From Ciona intestinalis (taxonomy: Eukaryota > Chordata > Ascidiacea > Phlebobranchia > Cionidae): a stretch of 64,000 bases of DNA. Made by a program: the position numbers and the translations under genes. Under the pieces are notes generated by a model. The model was not told the DNA's origin. It was given only the letters and a program-made list of their open reading frames with translations, and searched no databases. Shown piece after piece: positions 52,122-63,566 of the stretch; the first letter of the stretch is position 1, and each line of letters starts with the position of its first letter. Location of the stretch: positions 16,880 to 80,879 of the forward strand of contig NW_004190400.1 of the NCBI RefSeq assembly GCF_000224145.3, in the 5' to 3' direction.

Positions 52122-53859
52122 TGTACACAAGTACCTTCCACACTTAAATTAATGAAACTTTCTTCTACTGATGAGCTGTTTTTTTTTCACATCTCTTTTC
52201 CTTGAAATGAAAAAGTGTTAATAAACATAGAAAGAAGTGATGTACATGAAACAACTATTCAAACTCACCTGAAAACTCAATTATCTCAAAATTTGCAAAA
52301 AACAAGTTGGTTTTGTTCTAACAAAAAGCACAATGGGTAATACCCTAAACTCTTGTGGAAATTCAAAATATGTTTTGTTGTGAAATAGACAAATAATATT
52401 GTCGCAGAATAAACTACTAAGTTTTTAATTCCATAATAGCAGGGCATAATGCAGAATATAAAATATGGATATAAAGTTAAATGAACCCACTTATGGTCAG
52501 AACTAAATAATAATAATAATAATGCATATACATTTTGAGCTGCAAGTCTATTGCACTGCATCACTTGCGTATAGATGATAAACAAATATCTAAATAAAAA
52601 AATGAATCGATTAAAAACTGCTTTGCTCTCAGACTCTCGGTATTCCTTTAGCTGGTGCCCTGAAAAATGCTCAATGGGTATCACTGATACCTGCTGCATA
52701 ATTTCTATTAAAAGTTAGGCAGTTGTCTCAAAAATTAATTTTTAAATTGATGAAAGACATGCTTCGTCACGTTAATTCGTATGACTTGCGTTTGTTCAAA
52801 CAACGCAAGGGGAAGTCCCAACTCGCGCTTCTTTGGTACTAAAACAGCAATATACTTTCATGTTTCTTTAAGCTATGACGTGTATCATGGCCATGCGTGT
52901 ATTAATGTAATGAACTTGTTTTAAATCTTACACTCAAAGTGTGCACTCAAAGCTGTTTATTGTAAACTTTGGTGAATTCATTTTGGGGGGTTTTGTTTTG
53001 CATGCTCCAATCTTTGGATCAATCTTCTTTAAGGCCGACTGCCCCCATTGTACGGATTATGTCCTCACACTCATTTTTCTTCCAATTAGAACTTTCATAT
53101 GTTTAATTAAATGTTGTTTACTTAATTTATCTTGTATTTTCGGTAGAGTGTAACGGTCACGCCTTTTATCTAAAACATTCTTTTTGTTTATTATTAACAA
53201 GCGTACTGTTTAATAACTGTTCTTTTACCGTTACTACCTCTCCGTTCGCTTTTGTAAGTTTTCAGTTATTTGTTATCGTGGCCGCATGCATTTGGTTGAA
53301 GGTGCCAAAGAGATCAGTGTTGGTATTCTGGTCCACCGACTAAAATTGGTCGGCCAGGGTTCACTATGGCTATCGCGTTTTAGTTGGCGGTGTATATTTT
53401 CATGTTTTGTCTGCCGACTAAAATCCTCTGCATTACTTATTACAGTAGTTACAGTCAAAATCTACCGACCAAAATAAGCAACGTTTTAATTATGCGGCTA
53501 CTATTTTAGTGTTGAAATTAATGATGATTTACAAAAAGACTGTATTTTAATTATAACACACGTGTTAAATATATATGCAGAGTATAATAATTATTATAGT
53601 AGGGTGGGGAAGGATGGGACACTTTTGTATCATATTTTTCGTTCAATTTGGTAGTAGCCAAAGTGTATTCAAAGAATTATAAAACCGTATCCCCACGGCT
53701 CCCATAGACCGTTGGTTGCTCGAAACACGGTATTTGGATATTATGTGCTGAAGGTGACCCGTCTTCTCCCATACTACTATATGTATACAGAGAATAATAA
53801 TTATTATTCACACCAAGCGTATAAACCAAGACGATATAACAATTATACAGAAAAGTTAT
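52122..53859. other. Region between TACC start and the lectin gene
   Basis: The left part should hold the TACC 5' UTR: an acceptor (AACAG) at about 52176 and a GTGAGT donor near 52268 suggest one non-coding exon. A MITE sits at 53598-53785. At 53280-53480 there are several CCGACTAAAAT/CCGACCAAAAT repeats of unknown nature. I see no other gene. Confidence 0.45.
53598..53785. mobile_element. TAGTAGGGTGGGG-type MITE
   Basis: Well-preserved copy in the lectin 3' flank; ends TAGTAGGGTGGGGAAGGATG and CGTCTTCTCCCATACTACTA, flanked by TA. Confidence 0.8.
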
Positions 53860-54865
53860 TTAATCAGTTGTTGTGTTGTAAACACACAAAGGTGCCTGGG
53901 TGCTACCTGCAGCTGTAGGAGCCCAGTTCCACATACCACCGTGTCCACGAGTATGAGGCTGCATTCCTACCCTGATACCGACACTGGTCCACGTAGGGTC
54001 GCCGGTGTTAGGAAAATTGTAAGCCCAATCACCATTATAACCAGGTCGACCGTTGCTTTGAGTTATGGTAGCATTCTGTTTAAGGATTAAAGTGTCTTTA
54101 GTCACGGCCTACTAGAGATATCTCCATTAGGCCGTGCTGTTATAGCTCGACTAATACAACTATAAACACTAAAAACTTCAGCCACGGCCTACTGGAGATA
54201 TCGATGTAATGACTTTTATTGAGATATCTCTAGTAGGCCGTGCTTCAGCCTACCCCGTCATAAGTCATTGCAAACCAGGATTGAACGTAGTGGAATTCGG
54301 AAGTAAATGTAGATTCCATGTATTTGTATATGACGTCATACATCTCTTTATTTTCGACGTCAACAAGTTTGCCATTCAAAGAATTGCAAAAATCTGATGT
54401 ACCATATTTATCCCATATGTAATCTCCGGAATGGTAGGGCAGCCATATGAAGTGCTGTCTGTATCCAGTGCCATTACCTGCAGAAATATTTTCGATGTTA
54501 TTTGTTTCGCTGTGGCGTAGACGTAACTTGGATTCGAATTCAGACACCGTCTATATATACAAGCGTGAATTCTAACATGTGTTTTAGCCTACTTAAAAAG
54601 GACGATTTTACTGCCAGATTCTTACGCATAATCTCACCTGTAAAAAATGTGGTGAAATTCATCTGAAATCTCCGATCTTGACGAGGTTTCGTAAATGCCG
54701 GTATGCACAATCGGTTTCTGAGCACTACCTACGTGTTACAATATATAAACAAATTGTATATATACACGCCTATACTGTGCAAACGTAATAAAGTTCTTAA
54801 ACATTCTTACTTGAACTGGCGTAACAGACAAACGAGCAAATAAAAAATCCAGCAAGCAGTTTCAT
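53860..54865 (-). CDS. Secreted C-type lectin-like protein
   Basis: Four exons, 5' to 3': 54811-54865, 54638-54728, 54254-54509, 53860-54075, giving 205 residues and a TAA stop. The first exon encodes a clean signal peptide (MKLLAGFFICSFVCYASS), so the product is probably secreted. The C-type lectin fold is suggested by FCNSLNGKLVDVENKEMYDV (first conserved Cys and helix 2), then SWFAMTYDG, then WNWAP ... APLCVYN (final Cys). I do not see a clear EPN or QPD calcium-sugar motif, so sugar binding is uncertain. The third exon's acceptor (CCACAG at 54510) is chosen because it alone preserves frame from exon 2; a better-looking acceptor at 54548 would shift frame. Single-domain lectins of this kind are abundant in tunicates. 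Confidence 0.72.
54102..54244. repeat. Small palindromic element in a lectin intron
   Basis: The unit CACGGCCTACTAGAGATATC occurs at the left end and its inverse at the right end, with two further degenerate copies in between (one in each orientation). The whole can fold into nested hairpins and occupies almost all of the intron between 54075 and 54254. It is probably a miniature inverted-repeat element. Confidence 0.75.
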
Positions 54866-56170
54866 TGTAGATGTTGTTTCAGGCAATGAAGTGACACATA
54901 ACTATTCTAATAAAGTCTCTACAGTTAACGAACCTTTTGAACTGTTTGTTCGGTTCAATATATCGTCGTGTTCGTCGTAAGAAATTGAACTACATTCTTC
55001 GAAATAACGAACATCTGTGGTCCGGATGTATGACTTTTATTATTTTGTAAATGTACAACACTTGTGTGAGCGCTGGTTTTGTCTTGTACTTGTTTCTGAT
55101 TGTAATATAAGGTCGCTGCTAACATTGTGGGCCTATGTGTCCTTTGGCAGAACACTTAACGGCAATTGCTTTAAACCAATGGTTACTAACGGGTTGTCTA
55201 AATTATTAGTCACAAAGCAACGTACACGGCAACTCGTAAGCTGGCAAGAGGTGTATGAACACCCGTATTTTAACGTCTTTCTATCACGCGAGTATGAAGT
55301 AAGTTACATTTTAGTCCATGTATGACTGGACCAAAGTTAGTATAGACCGTTGGACTCTACAACCCATCATGAACAACTGGAGCAATTGCCGTCATAATGT
55401 TATGTTATACGATCACGCTAAATATGGGAATTCGTGTAATATGTAATAGCCAAACTAAGAATGGAAATATTTGGGCTAAATAAGCTTTTGTACAGAGCAT
55501 TAGTTACAGAAACAGAAAAAGAACAATGAAATATTATAGAAATTTTAATATGAAATTTAAAAATTGAATAAAATGAGTAAGCGCCTAATAAAATGAGACA
55601 TTTTAATAAAAGGAAAACATGTTATACTACTATACAGACATACAGTAATACATAAATTCATTAAACGATTTAAAAAACTTATAAAAAAATAATATCTGTA
55701 AGATCAATTTTCAATATTAAAATAGGAATAATAAAAATATTATATATGCACAAAATCTTTAACACATAAAAACTAAACTGCGACTAAATATTAATATAGG
55801 CGACAGGGTATGCCTAAAAAATAAACCAATGTTAATCTTATTGTTCACATAGTATTATAGGTGCATATCATTTCACTCCAACATGATTCACATTAAAAAT
55901 TTCATAATATTAACATTGTATAACTCCTAAACGGCTAAACAGCTGTTTTGGCAATTCTAATTTGTGCATGAAAAATGGAAGTTCAAAAATAAAGAAAAAG
56001 TTACATCGGCTGGACTGTCGAATAATTTTGCCGAAATAGCTGTATTAGACCTAAAAATGTTGCGTACTATGATTAAAAAATGCTTAACAAATAAACAAAA
56101 TATTGTACATACTAAAATAAAATAAAATTTCACTGCACTTTTAATAACACAAACATAATAAACTGAAATT
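54866..56170. other. Intergenic region with a SINE, upstream of the lectin and downstream of BACE
   Basis: It contains a plus-oriented SINE fragment at about 55108-55330 and, from 55.4 kb rightwards, AT-rich sequence that should include the BACE 3' UTR. No gene is recognisable; longer open frames near 55957-56367 are AT-rich and overlap the last BACE exon in another frame. Confidence 0.5.
55108..55330 (+). mobile_element. SINE fragment upstream of the lectin gene
   Basis: Plus-oriented body and tail (ATTGTGGGCCTATGTGTCCT, CGGCAACTCGTAAGCTGGCA, AAGTAAGTTACATT); the tRNA-like head is missing or replaced. Confidence 0.65.
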
Positions 56171-59100
56171 CTAAGTATCATTGAGTTGATTATAACTACC
56201 ACTGCAGCACCCAATACCTGGTGATCTTTTGCGAAAGAAATTATATGCAATAAGGAAACATACTGGCAGAAGACAAATACAAAATAATCCCAACACAATG
56301 TATGCTGCCAACTGTAAAACATATAAAAAAAATATGTAATCAATAAACTTATCAGACAACCAGACATTAAAATACAAGTGCTTGTTTTACTTCAGATACA
56401 TTGAAATTTTAATATCATAAATCCCTTGTTTAATTTCTCAACAAAAACACTTACTAACTAAGTATATGTTATTAAAACATATAGATCTTTAATTTTATTT
56501 TACTGCTAATATGGTATGTTATCTTTTAGGTTCTTAAATGGGTGTAAATCAAGTCATTATTATATATTTTGTGCATGAATTTAAACAACATATAAGGAAG
56601 CACTAGAAGAATGCCATGGGCCAAGAACACGTACGCGGTATGCCCGCTATGGTTAGGCTTGCAGTGGCAAACCCTAAATCAATTTTCTTTGTCTAGAAGC
56701 CTGCGCTTAGTTTAGAGCAGTTAAGAATAAAATAACGTTTATTTTATTCTATACATAATTATAAATGAGTCTTCACTACTTACGGTTAATGGAGATTTAA
56801 CTGAATGTGAAATATATTGACAACTTGTTGAATTAATCCAACCATTTCTTATTTGGATTGAAGTGGTTGGTAGCTGGATTATTAATATGTTTATCATTTC
56901 TGGATAATATATCTTAACATACTATATATATATTATACTATAGCCTATATACCAACTCTTAGAATGAAATAGGGAAGATCAAATTAATTGGATATCCAAA
57001 CTCACATTACAGATTATACAACATATATACCAACTTTCAGGTTTTATTTTAAATTCATTTTGTATTATAAAACCTGGACTTGACAATTTTAATTTGAATA
57101 ACTGTCTTAAAGAGTTTGTTAAAACAGGTCTGCTTAAAAGCAGCCGTACGTTTGCTGAGTTCTAGCTTTAAGTTCAGCTTACCACTGCACATTTGGAAGT
57201 TGCGAAACCGACTGTGTTGTTACCACGATCAAACACAACATAATATTGTTCCATGACCACGGTTCCTAACACTGATCCACTTGTTGAAGGAAAAATAGCA
57301 AATTTGTAACAAGATCTTCCCAATAAAGTTTCAGTCACCAAACCTTCTGTCAACTAAATTAAAAATTTTTTTTAGCAATGGTGAATTTAAAAGTTAAACC
57401 TAAATTTAAAACAAAATCTTAATGGTTATTTGGTCTAATTGTAAAAAAAATTTTAAACATCTGGCTGGATACCCAAAAATAAATTGATATGGGTAATTAA
57501 TTGGTGAAGCATTCTTAGCAGTGGTAAAGACGTGTCTGTGATGTATTGTATTTATTTCTAAAAAACTCTTTTGTCAACAAAGAGACATTCTAATTTCCGT
57601 TCAATGAGGTAGTAATCATATAATAAAAAAACCTATATCCTATTTTACACAGCGCCGGTGTTTAAACACCAATATTTAAATCTAGTTAAACAATGTAATA
57701 CCTGGAGGTAACTTTGTGGAAACACAGTCAGTTCAATGGTTTTGTTTGCTTCGGTTGATGGAAGAAATATGGAAAGATTAGGAAACCAGGAAAACAAAAC
57801 ATTTGGTTCACTTGTGCAAAACATTTTTGTTCCATCATAAAAATCGTCATCAAAATCATCTTTTACAAGTTTTGTCTGGAATATTTAAAAAAATAAAACC
57901 TTGGATCATCAAATCTATGTTTTGGTCTGTGTTCTCTTTTACATATTGTCACAATAAAGATACTTATTGTAAAATATTTTTGTAAGAATATGAACCCTTT
58001 GCTCCATTAATTAAAAATTTCTACATTTTTAAATAGTTATATGTAAATCATTAAATCATATTAATCACACTCAATAAAAAGCAACATTGAAAAACTAGCC
58101 AAAACAAAAATAGAGTGATAGAAAGTCTGCCTGTGTGGCTTCTACTATCGCAATCAACAAAAAACACTGCAAGGAAAACCGTGTGGAAACCCCCGCTTTA
58201 AAAGACTGGTCAACCATTTGATTACGAGATTCTTTTTCAATTTTCTTACTACTTACTTGATTGGATTTTGCAAGCAAAGCATAGCAGCTAGCTGCTATAC
58301 CAAAACTTTTTGGGAAGTTTGTGCAGTATAAAATTATCTTCAAAATCATATTTTATTTTTTTTGATAGCGTCATTATAAAATTGATGACATCATAATAAA
58401 TCTTAAACAATTAACTATTTAAAAAAGAAGCAGAGATATTAAAATATAACAGCACTACTGACATTTATCGAACTTGTAGTAGGCATTCATCGAACTCATC
58501 CACTGGCGCAAAAGCAACCAAAGTGTTAAAATAAGAAACACTCCCACCTTAATCACGCTAACCACTAGATTGTAAACTTTTTGTGGAAGCCTTAAGTTAG
58601 TTGTCCCACTATCCACGATGGTACGATCATTGTTTAATTCTTCACAATCAACTTCAATCATTGTGTCACCAACTTTTAAACCAGTGATTAAGATGTCATA
58701 ATACCACTGCTTTACTATTCGTGTCCAGTATATTTGACCAGTTGCAAGACTAAAGAGTAATGTCATTGTAAAGGTTATATATTTGATAAAATTAAAGGGG
58801 AATCAAATTCAGGAAAAATAAGACATTGCTTTCCAATTGTAATAGATGCCAACAACTATGTGCTAATTACCCAGTTCTACAATATAATATTAATGACATG
58901 GTATTATGGTAAAAACAATGTTTCAAGTAATATTAACAATTTAAGGTATAAGACTTATATTGTACAGTACATCTTTAATATGTTCCTACATAAACAGTAC
59001 TGTTAGTGTTAATAAACAATGGGCTTTAGTGTTAATAAACAAAACACCAAACATAAAAAAACTTGTATTTATGAAGAAATGGAGTTACAATTAATTGAAT

Positions 59101-61093
59101 ACACTTTTCCTTTAGACTGATGATTGCAGGTGGTCTGTATACTGTAGTAGTGTATACCATGGCCTTAATATCTTATTCGTTACTAACATTTGTAATATCT
59201 TCAGGTATGTTCTAGAATATATGCTACCTGCTGTCCCATTCACCGAATAATAATACACCTTGGGTTTCATCTCTTGTAGGGGTTGAACAAAGTTGCATTG
59301 ACAAAATATCTTCAAGTGTTGTTTGTTCAACAATATCATGCATCACTGACCATAAACCTCCGTTCTTTGGAAGTACTAGACTTGAATATGCAAGTCCAAG
59401 AATACCCTAAAAAATGAGGAAATTAATTATAATAACTACTGGCACCATACAACATAGGCCATAAGCTACATAATTATAGAGATGTTCAACACTTGCATTT
59501 TATGACATCTACTATTCCGGAAACCTGATCCCTACATTTCAAAATAAAAATCACTAAAAAATTGGGGGGGGGGGGGGTAGTGAGACTGAGGGTATAAATA
59601 TATACAAAGCAGGGCAGGGGGGAGAAGAGGCACTTTTTAATTTTATTTTCAAGTCCAATTTGGTAGTAAACAAAGAAAAATCAAAATTTTACAAAAACCA
59701 TTTCCTAGCGACTCCAATAGACTGGTGTTATTTTAAAAACAGGGTCAGTATATTTAGATATTATGTGCTAAACGTGTCCCATCTTCCCCCACCCCACTAT
59801 AGTATACAGCAGTGAGAGTATAAATATATATTATATATATACCTGTATTTTATAAACGGTGCGTATAATGGTATAATAAACCTGTAACTCTGTAAATTTG
59901 TATAACAAGATTAAAAAAGTAAATAAATGAAGTGGCTAAGAAAGAATACACTAAACATCATTGCTGGATGAGGCTGTGAAAAGTTCTTTAATATCTTACA
60001 CCTATTTTTTTTGTTTCCCTTATCTTAATAACTTGAACCTATTTGGAGGCTTCCTAATAAACTATTAAAAAGGTTTGCAGAAAATTGCAACTAACTTTTA
60101 CAAATGACTTGTCCAAATTGCCAGTTAAACAGGAACAAATCATCATAAACTATTCGTTGTATAAAGCATGCACAAGGTGTTGAAAGCTACTGCATACGAT
60201 GCACAGGCATAATACAATACTGTTGTTTAACTCATCTATTCAACGATAAATAAGTGATGAATATAATTATCTAACGTTAAATAATATTTACTTACAATCC
60301 ATTGTGATTCATTTATGAAGAAGTTTTTAGTTTCACTAATATCAGCCACATGAACCCTCACAGGTTGAATAAGGTTGGCTGATGGTATTGTGAGCAAATC
60401 ACTGACGATGTTACCCTTCCACCAACCCTCAGTATAATGGACATCTACAGTTGGTAATGTTGTGTCTATGCTGGTGTTGGACAATGCTTTGTTATAAAAC
60501 GAGTCCGAAAATGAAGTTTTTGTCCCAGATACCTACATGGGTAAAAAAATTAGGTTACTTATATACTATGAACAGTTCAGGGCTAGCTAATATGAAATAA
60601 TAAATATACAGCATAACCTTCATTAAATCACTATATCATTTAAACATTTATTTATAATACATTGAGTTTAAACAAAGTGTGGCTGCTATTTATCCTTAAT
60701 CTTATTAAACACATGAGGTATAATCTGCTTTCTATAATTACAAACACATAATTCCTAGATTCATGTTAATTCAAAGCAAAGAACTGAATGTTGTAAATTT
60801 CAAGATTTTAATCCATAGTTTTAAACTCCAATAATTAACTTTAGGAAAAAAACACACAAAGAAGTAAAAACTAAGGTTTAACTTACAGCAAAGTTGCTGC
60901 TTCCAGTATCAACTATGACATTAAATGTTTGTGGTGGTGTTCCAAGGTTCACTGTAATGTAATAACCAGTGACGGTTGTTCCTTTCAAATTATTTGCTGA
61001 TGCTCTTTTATATCGAAGTGGAATTCTTATTTTTGCATCACCCATACATAAAAGCACAGCCATGAACAATAAATTACCAAAATTAAATTCCAT
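56171..61093 (-). CDS. BACE: Beta-secretase-type membrane aspartic protease
   Basis: BACE enzymes are membrane-anchored aspartic proteases of the secretory and endosomal system that shed ectodomains of type I proteins. Eight exons, 5' to 3': 60887-61093, 60296-60532, 59228-59406, 58548-58749, 57702-57875, 57183-57353, 56784-56873, 56171-56311, totalling 1,401 nt and 466 residues, close to vertebrate BACE1/2. It has an N-terminal signal segment, a short basic propeptide ending RYKR, and catalytic motifs DTGSSNF (exon 1) and DSGTTNLRLP (exon 4). Family blocks include TEGWWKGNIVSDLLTIP, FFINESQWI-GILGLAYSSL and YYVVFDRGNNTVGFATSKC. One transmembrane helix (AAYIVLGLFCICLLPVCFL) is followed by a 20-residue tail. 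The tail keeps a Cys pair but lacks the acidic-dileucine sorting signal of vertebrate BACE1. Whether it is nearer BACE1 or BACE2 is not decided here. Confidence 0.93.
59608..59806. mobile_element. TAGTAGGGTGGGG-type MITE in a BACE intron
   Basis: Diverged left end (GCAGGGCAGGGGGGAGAAGA), good right end CATCTTCCCCCACCCCACTA. A run of 14 Gs lies just to its left at about 59564-59577. It is in the BACE intron between exons 60296-60532 and 59228-59406. Confidence 0.7.
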
Positions 61094-61455
61094 TTCACTC
61101 CAACAAAGTGAAATAACTTAAATCCAATACTGCAATATTAAAAAGAACTATGAAACGAAAAGTATTTAAAATGAGAAATACTCACTTCTAATTACCAAAC
61201 AACAGTAATAAATATAATACATACAAACATGTATTGTTTAACATTACATGGCTGTTTAATTGTAAATTAAGAACATAAAGCAGCATCTTATATTAGCGTT
61301 TATAAATCAAGTATAAAAACAACGCATCGCCAAGCTAGAGTATTGTATGTGATGGCTGATGGAATTAGATTAAGGAAATCAATATTAATTGTGAATCTTT
61401 TTTTCAATGCCACATGTCTCAAAGCAAAAACTTTAATCAAAATTGAAGCAGAAAC
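61094..61455. other. BLCAP 3' flank and BACE 5' flank
   Basis: About 360 AT-rich bases separate the two genes, which point the same way. The interval must hold the BLCAP 3' UTR and the BACE 5' UTR or promoter; no distinct element can be assigned. Confidence 0.4.
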
Positions 61456-61734
61456 TTAAACAGCGTGTATTATATCCAGTGTCACGTCTACTTCTGAGAA
61501 TTCACAATTTGCACAATCTTCGTTGAACATACGGAATATAAACAAGTGGCAGTTACTGTAAGATATCATGAACATTGTGATGAAGAAGACGAGTGAGCAG
61601 ATGATGCAAGGTCTGTGCTTCACGTAAAACGATGTTAAATAGAGTCCAAGAAACATAAAGTGATTCCAATATAAAGCAGGGTTGGCTGGGCACGGCAGGA
61701 GCAGAACTGGTAGCAACCACTGGAGGCAGTACAT
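61456..61734 (-). CDS. BLCAP: BLCAP (bladder cancer-associated protein homologue)
   Basis: BLCAP is a small, deeply conserved membrane protein linked in mammals to growth control and apoptosis; its biochemical role is not established. The uninterrupted 92-residue frame begins [20 protein letters not shown], nearly identical to the vertebrate N-terminus (usual length 87). Two hydrophobic segments follow, about residues 25-40 and 44-70, separated by [10 protein letters not shown], which matches the vertebrate KPCTICAL block. The C-terminal tail is Cys/acidic-rich and diverged. The coding region is a single exon, as in vertebrates. Mammalian BLCAP mRNA is A-to-I edited at codons 2, 5 and 15; here Tyr2 and Gln5 are kept and residue 15 is Cys. 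Confidence 0.95.
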   Translation of the reverse strand: MYCLQWLLPVLLLPCPANPALYWNHFMFLGLYLTSFYVKHRPCIICSLVFFITMFMISYSNCHLFIFRMFNEDCANCEFSEVDVTLDIIHAV

Positions 61735-62130
61735 TTTATTAACATTAAAAAATTTTCATATTCGTATATCTTAAACTGTGAGCAGAATTGATATTTATCT
61801 GCAAACGAAAAAAGATGGCAAAAGTTTGTGAACTTACAAAATGTTGTAAATAGTTTTTACAGTTTTTCAAATTAGGTCCCACTCCTAATATTTAATATTA
61901 TTATTCCTAATATTTAAGCTATTGAATTTAAATATCTCAGAGCACTGTATAAACACAAACACATAAGTAATTTTTTACATTGAACTTTAAGTAATCAACA
62001 AATTTTTGCAACTTAAAATTTAAATTATTGTATGCTTACAAAAAAATAGAATTATGTCATATAAACTAAACTGATGATTTTAGGTTTGCGATAAAAAAAT
62101 GAAAAAAACACAATCAATACACATCACTCA
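61735..62130. other. MED18 3' flank and BLCAP 5' flank
   Basis: Nearly 400 AT-rich bases with no recognisable gene. No good splice acceptor lies directly before the BLCAP ATG. The distance is longer than that reported for tightly packed tunicate operons. Confidence 0.4.
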
Positions 62131-62775
62131 TCAGTTTGCGGTTTTTTGTTGTAACCTCCTGACATCTACTTTATCTAAAAAGACGATTGGGCGAAGAAAT
62201 TGTGAAAAAATACGAACTTCGTCTCCAGCAGATTCATCAAGTGGTGAGGCAAGCGCGCTTACTTCAATCAAATGAGACATATTTCCTGCCTCGTGTTTAT
62301 TTGGATCTATCGAACCTGATAGCTTTGCGACAGTTATTTTTAAGCGACCTTTGCGATAAAAATATCCTTTTAAAATAACTTCAAATTGTAGAACAAATCC
62401 AAGGTCCTCAAGAAACTCAGATGGATCTTTTGAAACTGCAACCGAAACACTGCTTCTTATCATAGCACTCTTGGTGCGGTCACCAACATCAGTGTTTCCC
62501 ATGTATTTGATCTGCCATGGTACTGCAGATTTATCTACAAGGGACTGACATGCTTTAACTGTTATTGGCATGTTCGATGTTGTGTTTCTCATAACATAGG
62601 TTCGCTCATGGTCTGTAAATGCTTCTGGTGAGACATTGTCGCATAAACCTTGCAATCTTTCGTGTATTTTATCAACACAAGTATCAAGAACACTTCCTTG
62701 CAAGAAAAACTCCTGCATGTTCGCAATTACAGGAGCATCTCCCGACAACGGTTGATAGTCAGCAGCATCTACCAT
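62131..62775 (-). CDS. MED18: Mediator complex subunit 18
   Basis: MED18 is part of the Mediator head module and, with MED20, contacts RNA polymerase II and general factors in the nucleus. The uninterrupted 214-residue frame is close to the vertebrate 208. Matching blocks are FFLQGSVLDTCVDKIHERLQ, GLCDNVSPEAFTDHER, WQIKYMGNTDVGDRTKSAMI, FLEDLGFVLQFEVILKG, FYRKGRLKI and FLRPIVFLDKVDVRRL. The Pfam Med18 domain covers essentially the full length. The start at 62775 is preferred because the family begins a few residues before the EFFLQGSVLD block. A splice-acceptor-like TTTATAG at about 62826 lies 50 bases upstream and could mark a 5' UTR splice or a trans-splice site. Confidence 0.95.
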   Translation of the reverse strand: MVDAADYQPLSGDAPVIANMQEFFLQGSVLDTCVDKIHERLQGLCDNVSPEAFTDHERTYVMRNTTSNMPITVKACQSLVDKSAVPWQIKYMGNTDVGDRTKSAMIRSSVSVAVSKDPSEFLEDLGFVLQFEVILKGYFYRKGRLKITVAKLSGSIDPNKHEAGNMSHLIEVSALASPLDESAGDEVRIFSQFLRPIVFLDKVDVRRLQQKTAN

Positions 62776-63320
62776 TATGCCACTAACTGTTCAAAGCCAC
62801 AGTTAAATGCAATCCAACCGCAACCTATAAACATAATCCAAAGGTGACATGTGAATAACCGATACCCGAAGCACCTTTTCGCACGTTTTAAAGCAAATTT
62901 TTAATAAGAGTTTCCACGGCACAAAAGAAAAAGTGGTGGTATATAAGTATCAAGTATGACGTATGAGGAATGGGCTTCTCTAAAACACGCAATCTACACA
63001 ATCTACGCAATCTTCTCTAAAACACGCAATGTACGCAGTCTTGTTTTGTCAAATTAGTAAACCAAGTTTTTTTAATAAATAAATATATATATATTAATTA
63101 ACTAAATATGTCCTAAAATAAAATAACGCAATCTATTGAATTAACACATAGCGCCACCTTTCGGTCAAGTCACGCAATCTACACAATCTAAGATATATAC
63201 ATAATCTGCACAGGCTAATTTTGTTTAAAAAATAACCAAGTTTTTTTAAAATAAATTTATTTAATTCCTAACACCTGACCCTACATACAAAAAAAAAACA
63301 ATAAAAAAATTTAACAAAAT
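62776..63320. repeat. MED18 5' flank followed by CAATCTAC-rich simple repeat region
   Basis: Next to the MED18 start is less AT-rich sequence suitable for its promoter. At about 62980-63200 short CGCAATCTAC/ACACAATCTACG units recur irregularly in two clusters. I see no gene. Confidence 0.5.
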
Positions 63321-63391
63321 GTTCCGACAGCGGAAATCGAACCCGTGCTACATAATTGCAAAATCAGAACTTTAACCACTAGACCAGAGCG
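63321..63391 (-). repeat. Degenerate tRNA-like sequence
   Basis: On the minus strand the sequence shows an A-box-like TGGTCTAGTGGTTAAAG and a B-box-like GGGTTCGATTTCC at normal tRNA spacing. The two ends do not pair as an acceptor stem and the T stem has mismatches. It is best read as a tRNA pseudogene or the head of a SINE, not as a working tRNA gene. Confidence 0.6.
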
Positions 63392-63566
63392 TTTATATAC
63401 GGACTCTGCACTAGACTACACCAAGGTGATCCTAGAATACAGATATTCTAGCGGCCATTTTCGATACCTTCTACTGGTGCCACCAACCTAAAATTTGGAC
63501 ACTGTACTAATTAGACCCCAGCGGTACCGATTCTGAAATCAAAAATTTAAAATTCGAAAAAATATT

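Noticed and set aside
52286..52699. 137-residue minus-strand open frame upstream of the TACC gene
   Set aside because: Composition is that of translated AT-rich non-coding DNA, with no family similarity; it overlaps the likely non-coding first exon of TACC.
55957..56367. 136-residue minus-strand open frame
   Set aside because: It covers the BACE 3' UTR and the last BACE exon in another frame.
63321..63391. Functional tRNA gene
   Set aside because: A and B boxes are present but the acceptor ends do not pair and the T stem is mismatched.
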